64,000 nt of DNA, from the NCBI GenBank assembly GCA_947579665.1, contig CANPUZ010000049.1:496001-560000 (forward strand), given 5' to 3'. Below the pieces are notes generated by a model. It ran no database searches. It worked only from the letters and a program-made list of their open reading frames with translations, and had not been told where the DNA came from. Below, piece by piece: positions 11,640 to 22,290 of this stretch (positions are counted from its first letter, which is position 1; each line of letters opens with the position of its first letter). Source of the DNA: Sympetrum striolatum. Lineage: Eukaryota; Arthropoda; Insecta; Odonata; Libellulidae. Position numbers and translations under genes: made by a program.

Positions 11640-12857
11640 TACCTTATAAACTAGTAAAATACTAAGACTTTCAAGAGTTGGCAAAATATAAACGGCGAGT
11701 TCTTTTTGTTTTCTATACGCTTTCTTACCTAATGACCTCTATGATCATTTGACGTAGTCCTCCTTTCCCCTTCAGCTCACTTTCGCCGCTCCCTAAATTC
11801 ATTTTCCGCTTCTCACTCGCCTGTCTGCAGAGGAGAGTACGTGTGGCTGAAGTCGAGAATGCGATGATGAAAAATTAGCCGCTTGGAAATATAAAAGACG
11901 TCATAGGAAAGGACACATTTATTTCACTACGTCTTTCTCAAACAAGTACAACATTAAATTCACGGTTTAATCTAGACATGATCAAATGGAAAATAAAACG
12001 GAACTGCTTTCCTCAAGGACATTGGGAAATCCTTTCACATTGAGTATAAGAGTCGCTTAAGTTTAATGTTGCCTAGTTCTAATCGTTATTACCGAACAAT
12101 TAAAGTCCAACATTTCACAAGTTCTGACAACGAATCCGAACTATCATCTCCTTGGAAACTGACCTGTATTCATAACAATGTTTCCCTAAGATCTATGGTT
12201 CATGAATAATAACTTTAAAAGCTTTATCTTCAAGTAATTTTAGTATCTTTTCTTAAAAACAAAAATAGAAAAACCAATCAACTTCGAAAATATGGTAATA
12301 TGAATTCGACAATGGCTTAATTGTTGCTAATCAGAGAAAACTCTTGAAACGTTCTGTTGTGAATAAAGTCCCGTTTCAAAGGAGTTGCTGTATTTTCTGT
12401 ATAATTCATTTCTTGTATCTTTCTCCGTGTGGTATAGCGAAATTAAAAGCCCTCGGACAGGAGCTATTTTCTAGTCTATAAAGGTGAACCTTTTCGATAT
12501 ACTGACGGGTGTTGGTCAACTAATGAATACAATGTATCACAATTTATGTTCGAAAGTGAGAGAAACAGAGAATCTGTTATACTGTACGGGCATATGACCG
12601 TGTATGTTATACATATAGTACTGATATTTCCAGCCTGAAATATTTTACGTAGTGCATTTGTTATGTGAATTGAGATAATTTTTACTAGCTGTGAAATTCT
12701 TGAAATTGCTAAATGATGTTGATTTTACTTTATTGCAAATGAAGGCCATACTTTTTGTTAAAACAGGATTTTTAATTTATTTCAACCACAAACCTTGTTC
12801 CAAAGTTTTCATATTCGTGCATTCATTCGCGGGTAGTAGGGGGGGAGGGTTGGTTAG
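11640..12857. other. Gene-poor spacer
   Basis: No convincing gene or element was recognised. The patch near 11740-11860 is less AT-rich than its surroundings but shows no protein-like frame. Confidence 0.5.
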
Positions 12858-13030
12858 TTCGCTCGCCGCCACGCATCGTAGCGCTCGTCGCGGCCCAAAA
12901 CGCGACGTCCAAGATAAACGTCAGTTTCGAGGACATGCCCGCGAGTGTCTACGTCATCGCGCATGCGCACAAGCTCCCGCTGGGGCCCCCGATCATCGTC
13001 GCCTCGAAGAGCGCTGAAATAAAAAAATAA
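12858..13030 (+). CDS. GC3-rich candidate exon or retrocopy of an unidentified gene
   Basis: One frame reads RIVALVAAQNATSKINVS and then FEDMPASVYVIAHAHKLPLG, ending KSAEIKK and TAA at 13028-13030. Nearly every codon before the final AAA codons ends in G or C, in sharp contrast to the AT-rich flanks and to the other frames here. That argues for past coding selection. NAT and NVS are possible N-glycosylation sites. The upstream boundary is unclear: the nearest AG (12857) lacks a good pyrimidine tract. The A-rich run with AATAAA overlapping the stop also fits the tail of a processed retrocopy. I do not recognise the protein family. Confidence 0.45.
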
Positions 13031-15625
13031 CTGGCATTGGACCAAAGATGGTTTTCTATGACAATTGAAACTTCCCATAGTCATTGCAAAAGGATCGAAT
13101 TTAATGTTTCCGTTTGTCGTATTTTAATATTTCCAGGCAACGAAAAGATACAGGGCGTCAAACTTGAGAAATTTTCACAGGAAATCAGTCTCGGATTTTT
13201 CGCAGAAATATTCAACTTTGTTGACTTTTAGAGAATTTCACGAAAAAATATTGGAAAAAACAACGACGCAGTAATCTATAATTACTTTTTGTCTTTAGAT
13301 GCAATGAATTTTTTGCACCAAAAGATAAGTATTTGCTCATTTGAAGCAACAAAATCGTGGACGCCATTTTGGGCCGAATTTCGAGAAAAAGTAAGGAATA
13401 GGTAAATGGGCTATAAAGTGTCTTATACCACGCCAATCTACAAGGCTTCTAGATATGGAACCTGAAGAAACTGTTTCATTTCACCCGCTGCCCTGGGATT
13501 GCGGTTGATTTTTCGTCAGCGTTGGCGGCTGGGCGCAATAGAATCCTCAAATCCAGTTTCTCTGTCTTTATTTGGATGTTAAGTCTAACAATCAGCCTAT
13601 TTCATGTTTAATTCTTGCTAATCATATTAATAACTCATGTGAAAAGAGTTTTATATAGGAATTCGATACCCCTACTATAGAAAATGGACGTAGAATTATG
13701 GACAAATTTCATTTTACTGAAATGTGTCTGTATTTTAATTTTGAAAAGCAAAATAAATATGGCTATGTTTTCATCCTCTCTATTGATCGAAAATATAGTT
13801 GGCAGAACTGACGTCGAGAAATATTTAGATATGGCAATTTTATGGCAACCCTTATGTTACAGGCTCGGTCTTCGACGCTCGAGCGATTTGCTAACTCCCG
13901 AAAACTAACCCTCTCCCACTCCTTCGCTGGAATTATTTGGCAGGTGCCTTTCGTTTTGTCGGAAAACAAAGATTTTCAGTAACTTTAGACTTTTAAGTTA
14001 CTTAAGCTCCCGGATTTAAGGAGTGGAGTAATCCGAATTGTATGAATGTAAAAGTGCGTGCCTTTGAGGTTAAATTCACCGGTAAAAATCCCGCATCAAA
14101 CAACTGAGAAAGGTAAACTAATCCATTTTGTCTGAGGAGGCAATAGGAAACAAAGTTTACGGCTTGGTACGTTAAAGGATGAGCATTTCAATGAAATACC
14201 ACAGAAATTATAGCTACAAATTCTACTCGTATGGGGCATCATTGGGCAGTATTGGCATATGTTTTAAATATACGTGAATACGCGTATTTTACCGTTTATA
14301 TCTTATTAAACAGATGAAAACAATCACCTTTTTCTCTTTGAATAAACCGAGGCTATCGACGAACGTGTAAAAGTCGGAATATTTCGTTGCTCAACATACG
14401 TAAGTGAGGTGGTGGAGGTGACCTTACCTATCTATGCACGTAAAACAGTGATTGTTCACGAAAAATTAAATTACCCAATACGATTCCTCGATGTTGCCAC
14501 TTAAATAAAGCAAATCGGATGAAATTCGGGCAAACATATCGGAATTTTGAGATAGCATTGCGTGGAATTTCGGAAATGTTTTTGAAAAGCCTTCCGGAAT
14601 TTTATTCTAAGAGAAAGGCCTTCCATTTTTAATAAATATTCATCATTTTTCTATTTTTATCATGTTATTTTGTGTATTTCAAGTATCCTAGTGGTGCGGG
14701 ACATCGACATACATAGCTACAAGTTTTACAGCATTATCTTTCTAAAATCTCAATTAATAGATCCGCAGAAGAAAAATATCGCCATAAAAATCACAGAAAG
14801 AGAAGGAAAAGGAATGATTTAGCTAATAATAATAATTAAATGATAAAGGAGTAGATTAATTAATAACATCTGAAAAATATTAAATAGTAATATAATCATT
14901 TCAATTTGCAGCTTGACCAAAAATCAATGTAACTAAAAATTTTATCCTATGAATTGCGAAAGTGTACAAATTCATAAATTCTCTCTCTACGGTACAATTT
15001 CGAATGCGATTTCTCCATGTCTGGCGAATGAAAAGATGACTGAACAACGCATTTGTCGAAGTAAATATTTGTCATCGACAAATTGCAATTCAAAATAGGT
15101 CAGGCGGTAGATATTTCTGAATGAGGCTGCGATAACACCGGCATAAATAATCACGATCAATCGAGGAATTGGCGGTCATTTGCCTGGATTAGCATCCTTT
15201 TTCTGTCCGCAAAGGCTCTGTAAAATAGATAACGAGTCATGCAATGCACTCTGCTATTATCTTCGCTGAAGTGCGTTGAAAAGGTAAATGGCCAAACTGT
15301 TTTCGCACCACCTATACTGGAGGGCTGAATTCGTCTTTCATATATAGCAGCGTAATTTGAACAGAATATCTATTTACTTTGGAACCTGGGGAAACACTCC
15401 TGCTTAAGACGGATACTCTAAATACCCCCAAGGATACTCTAAGCACAGTAAATAAAAGAAGAAACAAAGTGAAAAATATCAACATGACTGGGACTCTGTT
15501 CGTGACCTTCTACTATCCATTAGCACTGCCAATTACACCCTTTTGACGGAATGCAAACCACCGCCAGAAATCCTCACGGAGGACTCACTAAGAGGAATTC
15601 CAATAGAAGGAAATAACATGGATGA
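13031..15625. other. Gene-poor stretch
   Basis: Scattered short frames of random composition occur on both strands. Nothing matches known transposon proteins, and no terminal repeats or structural RNA genes were recognised. Confidence 0.5.
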
Positions 15626-16050
15626 GTGAAGGTGTTGATCTTTGCATATATTTGGGATTTAGAAATAGTACAACGAAAGGCGATGCGATTCGTAAAGAAT
15701 TGCTGCGATAAAACAGCGAGTGTCACTCAGATGTTACAGGACGCGGGATGGGAATCATTAGAAGATAGAAGAAAAATTCAAAGGATACATTTATTAAATA
15801 AGTTCAGAGAAATTACGTTAACAGATGATGTAACCGAAATAATGCCACCCCCCTGTTATATGGGCCGTTTTCATACTACCAGAAAGATTAGGGAAATAGA
15901 TGCTAGAACGAATCGTTTAAAAAATTCATTTTTTCCGCGAAGTATACGCGAAAGCAACCGTTTAGGAAAATAGAGTCAAGGTGCTTGCACCCCCTGCCAC
16001 ACGCCGAAAGGCGGCTTGCAGGGTTCTTACATAGACATAGACCTAAGGGA
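15626..16050 (+). pseudogene. CR1/L2-like LINE, 3' end of reverse transcriptase plus 3' UTR
   Basis: A 115-codon frame reads LEIVQRKAMRFVKNC, then SVTQMLQDAGWESLEDRR, and ends SFFPRSIRESNRLGK. This is the RT thumb/C-terminal segment typical of arthropod CR1/L2/Rex-type LINEs (QRRAARFV, GWESLEDRR, SFFPRTI). The catalytic palm is absent, so the copy is 5'-truncated, as LINEs usually are. The 3' UTR contains CGCCGAAAGGCGG, a short hairpin, and ends in a (TAGACA)n-like tail near 16030-16045. A sister copy with the same tail lies at 45062-45415. Confidence 0.75.
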
Positions 16051-17519
16051 AAAAAAAGCATTTACATAAACCTTGGCTCGAGTCCCTGTCATGCCGATGA
16101 TCTTCGATTTGTTTCTCATTGAGTTTAGAGAGCACACCTCAATTTGCAAAGTTTGACACATGGTCTTCAACATCCATCTTTGATCAAAATACAAAATGAT
16201 GTACTAACCAAAATTAGTTTACAGGTGAGTCGATGAGCAGGTAACTAAAGCGATGATAGGCACATGGTCCAGAGGCCATGATTTTTGAATTGGTTCGAGT
16301 CCTTGCTACGGCACATTTTCTTCTTCTCCACCTACAGTCCGGTTTGACATTGGACCAGCGCATATTGCACATTGGAATACGTGCGGTAAAATAGTACATC
16401 CAAGGAACATCCACACGGGAGATGAGCAATTACGATACGCTAAAACAATAAGGTCTGGATGCGTTTCAATGTAAAAATACATTGCGATAGAACGACCACA
16501 ACCGTGAACGAGCTGACGCGGTGCAATGCTTAGCTCAGGCACTTTCACTGCAATACGGCTAAGAGGAATTCAACACACTTTGGTTCGTGATTCCTATGTT
16601 TCTTCAATGCACTCCCGTATTACACTTGCAGTCGTTAAGGACACGTAAAGCGCGGCGTGCTTCCCACTTCGGGCTCTGAACTGGAGAGCCAAGGAAGCGC
16701 CTCTGCACAGCGCTGCCAAGTTAACTTCGCTTACGAGAAGGCGGCGATGCAGCTCTGATTGTAGGACAACCAGAATCGTATCCTCTCATCAATTGACATA
16801 ATAAGTTCTTCCACAGCACCAAATTCGGAAAAGGTAGAATATTTTGCATAAAAATGATCGAATAAATATTGTCAGAGAAGTAAATATGCGAACATTTGTC
16901 AGAAATATCAGAGTCCACATTTACAAACTATAGCTAACATAATAAACTTTCGCAGAGTCAAAGGCTTCATGTTTTTCAATATTTTCAATAGGGTATAGGA
17001 TGGACATGGAGCGTGAATAGCCTGAACTTTTGTCAGAAAATGTTAATCATCGTGAATCCTAATTTCATGGCAGATTGTGCAAACCTATTGCTAAAATCGA
17101 ATAATTAAATGGTCCTCTACATAAAAAAACGTTCAAATTTTTCTAAGCAGCTGGCAGCGATGGCAACAAGGCAAAAACAATCAACAAAGGCAAGTGTTAC
17201 AACAAAAGTTCCGATATTCGTCAATTGATGACAGTGGAGTTATACAACAGTAGTTCGATTACAAAAGCTATCGCCAATTTTTGATTTACATTATATGTAA
17301 TTTTAGTCTAATAATATGTTTACATTTTAATCTTATTTTGAGCTTCGAATCAATCGTTTTCCTCTAAATAATATTTTACTTGGAAAACGGAAAAATTTTA
17401 AGACAAATGACAAACGACAGCACTTATAAGCATTAATAATATTAGCATGACTTACATCAAACAAAAACATTTCCTTATTCTCTCTATCTATTAAATATAA
17501 TTCCTTCTCCGGATTCATT
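16051..17519. other. Gene-poor stretch with one weak tRNA-like patch
   Basis: Near 16245-16315 there is a 5-bp hairpin (CATGG and CCATG around an 8-base loop) and then GGTTCGAGTCC, an exact B-box, with a weak A-box-like GGTAACTAAAGCG upstream. The T stem does not pair beyond two bases and no acceptor stem forms, so this is at best a decayed tRNA-derived SINE head. The rest of the stretch shows nothing recognisable. Confidence 0.25.
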
Positions 17520-18225
17520 CATATATATACCCAGATAACCAGATACCCAGATAGAATACGAATTCACAGACTAAACCACAAACGTCATGGACTTGAAATT
17601 TTTACCACGTATTGGCCATAACATGTAATCGCCAGAAAAATTGTGATTTTGACTCTCAGTGTCATAGGTTCGATTCCAGAGGGCCCCAAAGTCCCGATTT
17701 TTTCCATTTAAATGCATTGCTTTGATATTCCGTAATTAAAAAAAAATACTTCCCGGACAGGTAGGGAATCAAAACTCTAGGAGCCTATATATATGGTCAT
17801 GATCTATGGAAAACATAAAGGAACATTTCCTGGGTTCGATGCTAGGACGATGCAAATATCTGCCTTTTAAAACGCATGGGAGTAGTTTTTCATTATTTTA
17901 TTTGAAGCACTTATCGAAATGATAGGAAGTTCTTGCTTAGCTAGAAGATGTATGGTAGGAATTGGTTTAAGAAAAAAAGTTTCATAAGACCGTACTATTC
18001 CTGGGTTCGATGCCAGAGCACAATAACTTTTCTCTCATAAGGAATATATGGGAAAAGTAGGACGTTGTTTCAGGCAGTTGCAACCAATATTTCTGCTTGA
18101 ATTTTCACACATAGTTAGAGATGATGATTTTCTGTTGTGCTGTATAGAAAGTATTACCAGAAAGACCCGGGTTCGATGCCAGACGATTAAATTGCAGCGA
18201 ATTTTAAGTTTATTTTCAATCCTTT
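17520..18225 (+). repeat. Inverted copy of the B-box-core tandem array, left part
   Basis: This is the reverse-complement counterpart of 8640-9860, starting with the boundary module (ATACCCAGATAACCAGATAC). TTCGA cores stand at 17669, 17835, 18006 and 18172, spaced 166, 171 and 166 bases. Each sits in GGTTCGATTCC or GGTTCGATGCC, and the second to fourth are flanked by (C)TGG or CCGG and C(C/T)AG. Unit identities match the other array monomer by monomer; for instance CATAGGTTCGATTCC lies before GAGGGCCCC in both. The array is interrupted at 18225 by a Penelope-like element and resumes near 18900. Confidence 0.85.
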
Positions 18226-18275
18226 TAAACCATCGTAATGAAACACTTAGTAACTTCCACACATTTATTATTAGC

Positions 18276-18307
18276 GACCGGTTTCGTCAACGAGTTGACA
18301 TCTTCAG
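18276..18307 (-). ncRNA. Hammerhead-ribozyme-like motif, 3' pLTR
   Basis: The minus strand reads CTGAAGA, then a five-base stem (GTCAA/TTGAC) with a short loop, then GAAA, ACCGGT and C. This matches the conserved hammerhead boxes (CUGANGA, stem II, GAAA, stem III closing A-U, cleavage after UC). Stem III is a self-complementary ACCGGU with no loop, the minimal form known from Penelope-like elements, which is thought to act as a dimer. Stem I is weak. It lies on the same strand as, and just at the end of, the GIY-YIG frame. Confidence 0.6.
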
Positions 18308-18669
18308 GTACATGTATAGAAATGTCCGGACATATATATGAGAGAGGAAAAGGGGGGGTTAGGAGGATGGAGAAGAGGGGGAGTTAGAGGGAAACAAAGT
18401 AAGGAAAGGAGTGGGGAGGGGTTAGGAAACAAATATTCGTTTGTAAGCATTTCTTTCTTTCTGCTGGTTATCTCGATGATTTCGAGGGCGTCGAGGCGGC
18501 GTCCTTTCGACTCTCGATGAAGGAGTTGAGGCTGAAAGACGCTGCTGTGGCTCTGGTCGTTGAGATGGTCTGCGAAGGCCGAGCCTGGACCCCCGGTGCG
18601 TAGGCAACGCTTATGTTCCGAAATCCTAGTCTTAAGGGCCCTTCCGGTCTGTCCCAGAAATGGTTCCTA
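18304..18669 (-). pseudogene. Penelope GIY-YIG endonuclease, C-terminal part
   Basis: The minus-strand frame is open for about 120 codons, reading FLGQTGRALKTRISEHKR, then SAFADHLND, LLHRESKGRRLDALEIIEI and LLSLLCFPL before TGA. It corresponds to the (Y)IGQTGR helix onward of the GIY-YIG nuclease that follows the RT in Penelope-like elements. The domain cleaves target DNA to prime reverse transcription. The N-terminal GIY strand is missing, and a stop at 18670-18672 closes the frame upstream. The terminal TGA (18306-18304) falls inside the CTGAAGA box of the hammerhead-like motif, so stop codon and ribozyme core overlap. Confidence 0.8.
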
Positions 18670-18780
18670 AGAAAGGGAGTCTTCTCCAAGAGACAGGAGA
18701 GGGAGTTGATTCGGACAAAGAGGGGGTGATCCTTTTGGAAGCTATTTTCTTAAGTTTACGATTCAGGAGGTCAAAGATGC

Positions 18781-18812
18781 CTGAAGATGTCAACACGTTG
18801 ACGAAACCGGTC
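18781..18812 (+). ncRNA. Hammerhead-ribozyme-like motif, inverted flank
   Basis: The plus strand carries the second copy: CTGAAGA (18781-18787), stem GTCAA/TTGAC with loop CACG, GAAA (18803-18806), CCGGT and C at 18812. Only stem-loop positions differ from the opposite copy, so the catalytic boxes are conserved in both. Two base pairs of stem I (GC with GC) are directly adjacent to the core. Its orientation is opposite to the encoded protein. Confidence 0.55.
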
Positions 18813-18899
18813 GCTCAAAATAAATGTGTGGAAGTTACTAAGTGTTTCATTTACGATGGTTTATACTGAATTCCACCAAGTGAGGATTGAACATATCAA

Positions 18900-19045
18900 T
18901 TATACTTTTTTTTCTTTTTAGGACCGTCCCGAGATGATGCCGATATGAAATTAGCGTTGTCGATCTGCTTGCAGTATGCAAGCTACATTTTACTCGTATC
19001 TTATACATAGATATATCCGGAGAAACGTCTATGATTTATAGATAA
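18900..19045 (+). repeat. Array continuation right of the Penelope insertion
   Basis: GGACCGTCCCGAGATGATGCC and the GCTTGCAGTATGCAAGC palindrome match, inverted, the sequence at 8700-8775. This is the end module of the array, finishing with ATCCGGAGAAACGTCTAT. It shows that the array continued across the Penelope insertion. Confidence 0.75.
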
Positions 19046-19689
19046 TAATTTTCGATCCGGAGCTCCGAGAATTTCGATAGAATAAACGAAGATTTCGCGT
19101 TATTTTAGGTTGTAAAAACCTCATGGCGAAACAGTTTCTCCCACAAGAGCCTCACAGAACAAGTCCTAATAGATATCAAAAGCCAGGATCACAATTGAGT
19201 ACACAGCGGCGTGAGACTCATCAAGAACGTTATCCAATCAAGTCCGTAAAATATACCAAAGTCGTCATGAAGATCAAAAACTAGGAGCGTAATGAATAGC
19301 AACGAATAAAAGCAGGCAAAAGACTGTATTAATTGAAACGTTCGCGGAATGCATTGTTGGGAAAGCTTGGTTACGCCTCGAATCCCAACAATGGTTCATA
19401 AATTGTAATACTCGCGAGGGATATTGTTGTTGAGTTCGCCTAGTAACGAGGGGGAAGGGGGATTTCTTCTTAACACCATGAGAGTGCCTAAGCGATGCCA
19501 ACTAGAAAAACGTTTAATAGTTTGAATGCATTAATATCACCAATTCGAGTTACACTGACTCGTCCGTTAAAACGGAAAATCTCCGACTAACTGTGTTTTA
19601 AATCCAATCTTAAGTATGTTGCAGTGAAGATAGCTCAATAAAATATTCGTGAGAAACAGCTAATAAATTAAAGAAGTTTTTTAAGGTAG
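19046..19689. other. Spacer, nothing recognised
   Basis: This is moderately AT-rich sequence. The only longer frame (minus, 19274-19501) has no recognisable motif. Confidence 0.5.
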
Positions 19690-20375
19690 TCACCAAAAAT
19701 ATTTGCGACTCTTTTTAAATTGGCCTGGAATCCCACGGCGGGCGGGGGCGACGGGTCGCCGATGCCTCATTTGATCCTCTATGGCCGGTGGACTATCATA
19801 AACATCGTCAATCATTTCTTGCGTCCTCTCTGAGACGGGCGCATTTGTACTGTTCCGCGGCACAACGATTGCGATACCCACTTTTTAGATGAAGTACTTC
19901 GTCCGGCAATATCTAAATTTCGGCCACATACGACGGATTGTAGAAATCCCCTTTGAATTGGGACATTCGCTTTTATTGTATTTGACTTGTTTTGACTGTT
20001 TGTTTTCCCCTTGCTGCCGGCAGAATTAACCAGCGGGGCTTTCTGAAATAACTCTTTCGGTGCAATTAAATCGGCATTGTCGGGAGAGTCAACGACTTCG
20101 GTGTAACATTTCGAACATAAAGGTGCTTTGTTTGATGGCCTTTTATTTGTTGAAATTACAGAGGTCGGAGGTGGGAGTTGCCAACAGAGACGGCAGTTGA
20201 TCGATTAGATTTAGATTTCTCGGTTTTATTAATATTTTGAATGATATTACTCAAAAATTAAAAAGAATTCCCTGAGGGAGAACTCCCGTCGCTCAGAATT
20301 CTTCTGCCTCGAGGATCGCGATTGTCCCGAGCATTGGGAATTTTGGCCAAGTTAGAATCACTCATTTTCGATCCT
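19690..20375 (-). pseudogene. Jockey-like LINE ORF1 (gag), N-terminal remnant
   Basis: From an ATG at 20375 the minus strand reads MSDSNLAKIPNARDNRDPR and then ILSDGSSPSGNSF with a stop. It continues in broken frames through CYTEVVDSPDNADLIAPK and ends GQFKKSRKYFW. The SDGxSPxxxSFxFLSxII pattern parallels the start of the second gag at 41866 (VRSDGRSP, SSFEFLSEII), so both are N-terminal, low-complexity regions of Jockey-type ORF1. In the family this protein binds the element RNA. The zinc-knuckle part is not present here. There are at least two frame changes and one stop. Confidence 0.5.
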
Positions 20376-20860
20376 TATTAAAACATTTACGTCTTATTTA
20401 AAAAATATAAAAATATACGCACGGGCCTCCGAAAGCGGTGGTCGAGCAAACTACTAGCAATTGCAGAATTTTATGTAAAATATTGATCGAAGCAATTCCC
20501 GCGGGAGCGGAAAAATAAAAAACATCCCCCAAGGGGCGGAATAAAATGAGAAAAAATATTTCGAACCGATTTGAAACAGCTGAGGCGATTGCGCCGAAGC
20601 GAAAGAACAAACACTAAGTGCCCGCGGCCACTGATCTACGTAATGAATTTAAATACCTAAAAAAGAAAACCTACAAACTAAAAATAAAATAAGCAAAGCT
20701 CGAGAGGGGAAATACTCATAAAATATGGGACAACAGAACGAAGCTCCTGGTGGTCCTAGGTGATACCGAGGACGAGTCCTGGGATCTCGCAAAAGTTTAT
20801 TTGCACCTCAAAGGTTAAAGCGGCATCATCGAAAGGAATCTCAGGTCGAATGTATTTCCC
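20376..20860. other. Spacer between Jockey and Penelope remnants
   Basis: This probably contains the 3' UTR of the Penelope-like copy to the right (minus strand) and the 5' UTR of the Jockey copy to the left. A GATGATGCCGC string on the minus strand near 20822 recalls Penelope 3' sequences, but no full ribozyme core follows. Confidence 0.35.
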
Positions 20861-21430
20861 TCAGGTCGCCTTTATATACGCCCCTTCCACTGCTATTCCG
20901 TGTTTTCTTCTTAAGATTCCTTTCCAACTATTATGAATGTAATAACCACCCTCTCTGTTCATATTTTCAGGTGTTTTGAATATTTCTATCGCTTCCTTTA
21001 TTACCCGTGGGTAATATCGTCTCTCTTTCGAAATTATTTCAGCCTCCTTAAATTGGAAGTCGTGTCCCGGCTCACTCCAGGCGTTGTCTGTGAGAGATTA
21101 AATTGTTTGTTTTTCGTCACTCTTCTGTGCTCCCTTATTCGAATTTTTAAGGATCTGCATGTTTCTCCTAAATAGGATTTTCCGCAGGAGCAAGGGACTC
21201 GATAAACGCCTTCATGAAGTACTTGGGGTAATCTTTCTTTAGCTCCCGGTAGGCAGTCATTTATTTTCTTTATACAGTTGAGCCGGGTGACTATGTCATG
21301 TTTTTTTAAAACTCTTGCAATCTTCTCTTTTGCGACAAAGGAAACGATGGCGTATCCTCGGGTTTCGGGTTTGTGGAGAACAGACCCGAACTGAATACCC
21401 GAAGTATGAATATTACCCTTTAATTCTCTT
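20861..21430 (-). pseudogene. Penelope-like element, RT-GIY linker and GIY-YIG endonuclease
   Basis: The minus strand reads KEKIARVLKKHDIVTRLN, then GVYRVPCSCGKSYLGETC and RSLKIRIREHRR. After a frame change near 21090 it continues SEPGHDFQFKEAEI, YYPRVIKEAIEIFKTPEN and NREGGYYIHNSWKG to a TGA at 20861. GVYR-CxC-YLGET and RIREH are the GIY, CxC and YIG blocks of the Penelope endonuclease, and the IARVLKKHDI linker is typical of the family. The RT itself is lost. The sequence differs clearly from the copies at 18304 and 48160, so it is a separate lineage. Confidence 0.85.
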
Positions 21431-21453
21431 TAGGATAAAGAGAATTAAAGGGT
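21415..21453. repeat. Perfect 17-bp hairpin
   Basis: ACCCTTTAATTCTCTTT at 21415-21431 is followed by AGGAT and its exact reverse complement at 21437-21453. It lies at the 5' edge of the recognisable Penelope coding remnant. Confidence 0.9.
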
Positions 21454-22015
21454 CGGTAAAGAGAAAAAATAGGTGAACAGCGGATGGAAGAATAATCGTG
21501 CTGAGATCTGACGAAACAGACTACCGAACCTTCAGCGCGCGAGCGTCACGCCTGTACTCAAAATATTTTTTCTTTCTTAAATGAAATATTGCCCTCACTA
21601 ATTATTTAAATTTGTAGAGGAGGGTTCGATGTACAACATATAAAAAATGAGAAAAATCGAAGGGGCAGGTACACCGTCAAAAATCGATTTGAAAGTTTAA
21701 AATTGTTATAAACTTTATCAAATTGTTTGAATTTTATAATAAATTTCTATATGTATCTTAACTAACGCAAGACCTTTACATTAAGCTATATTGGATATTT
21801 TTAGCCTCTATGTTACCGGAGATATGGCCTCGAATGCGAAGGAACTTTCGTAAAATTTTAATTTTTAAACATTGCAATATTTCGCAACCAACTGCGAAAA
21901 TTGTTCGGGGATTTTCATTTTATTAATAAATGACGTTGATTTGCCAAATTTGGTGAAAATCGGTCACCTCGAGGGTCAATTCTGCCGATTTTCTTGTCGA
22001 ATTGGCGTGGAATGA
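21454..22015. other. Spacer, nothing recognised
   Basis: This is AT-rich sequence without recognisable coding frames or termini. It ends near TTGGCGTGGAATGACCCG, just before a Helitron-like fragment. Confidence 0.45.
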
Positions 22016-22290
22016 CCCGTTTGTATGTGTGTTTGTCCTCGATTGGAATCAACACAATTCGCCCGATTTATGTCAAACTTTGCATACGTGTTCTCTGGGA
22101 TTAGGAAAGAAGTACTGTCTTATTCGATAATTTCCCTTCGAACCAAGATCACCCCAAAATATTGTCATAAGAGGTATTTGTAAAGTTCACAGTTAATGGT
22201 TGCAGGGTTTAATTCCTTTAAAGAATTGAATTAGAAGGAATGGTCGCGCAGAGTCGATACAAAGGAACGGAATTTGAATGACGATTCTAC
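22016..22290 (+). mobile_element. Helitron-like fragment
   Basis: GATTTATGTCAAACTTTGCA, then TACGTGTTCTCTGGGATTAG, TTCGAACCAAGATC and a TTGAATTAGAAGGAATGGTCG-like block match the order in the copy at 52296. It breaks off at GATTCTACGG and is followed by a GC-rich sequence of another origin. Both ends are missing. Confidence 0.6.

Larger units (their letters stand above)
18226..18866 (-). mobile_element. Penelope-like element with inverted flanks, nested in array
   Basis: About 86 bp at 18226-18311 recur inverted at 18778-18863 with only a few differences. The interior on the minus strand encodes the end of a Penelope protein: a linker (DLLNRKLKKIASKRITPS and then RRLPFLGTIS) and, after an internal deletion and frame change, the C-terminal half of a GIY-YIG domain. 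Inverted or partial pLTRs are characteristic of Penelope-like elements. Flanking array sequence matches uninterrupted sequence near 8760-8820, so the element inserted into a pre-existing array unit. The copy is short and cannot be autonomous. Confidence 0.8.

Noticed and set aside
16235..16320. Possible tRNA gene (GGTTCGAGTCC and a hairpin)
   Set aside because: The T stem fails after two pairs, the anticodon loop has eight bases and no acceptor stem forms.
18048..18341. 97-codon plus-strand frame across the array and Penelope junction
   Set aside because: It spans two unrelated elements and crosses the insertion point.
20800..20860. Hammerhead motif downstream of the second Penelope copy (GATGATGCCGC)
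   Set aside because: No stem II partner or GAAA box follows at the right distance.
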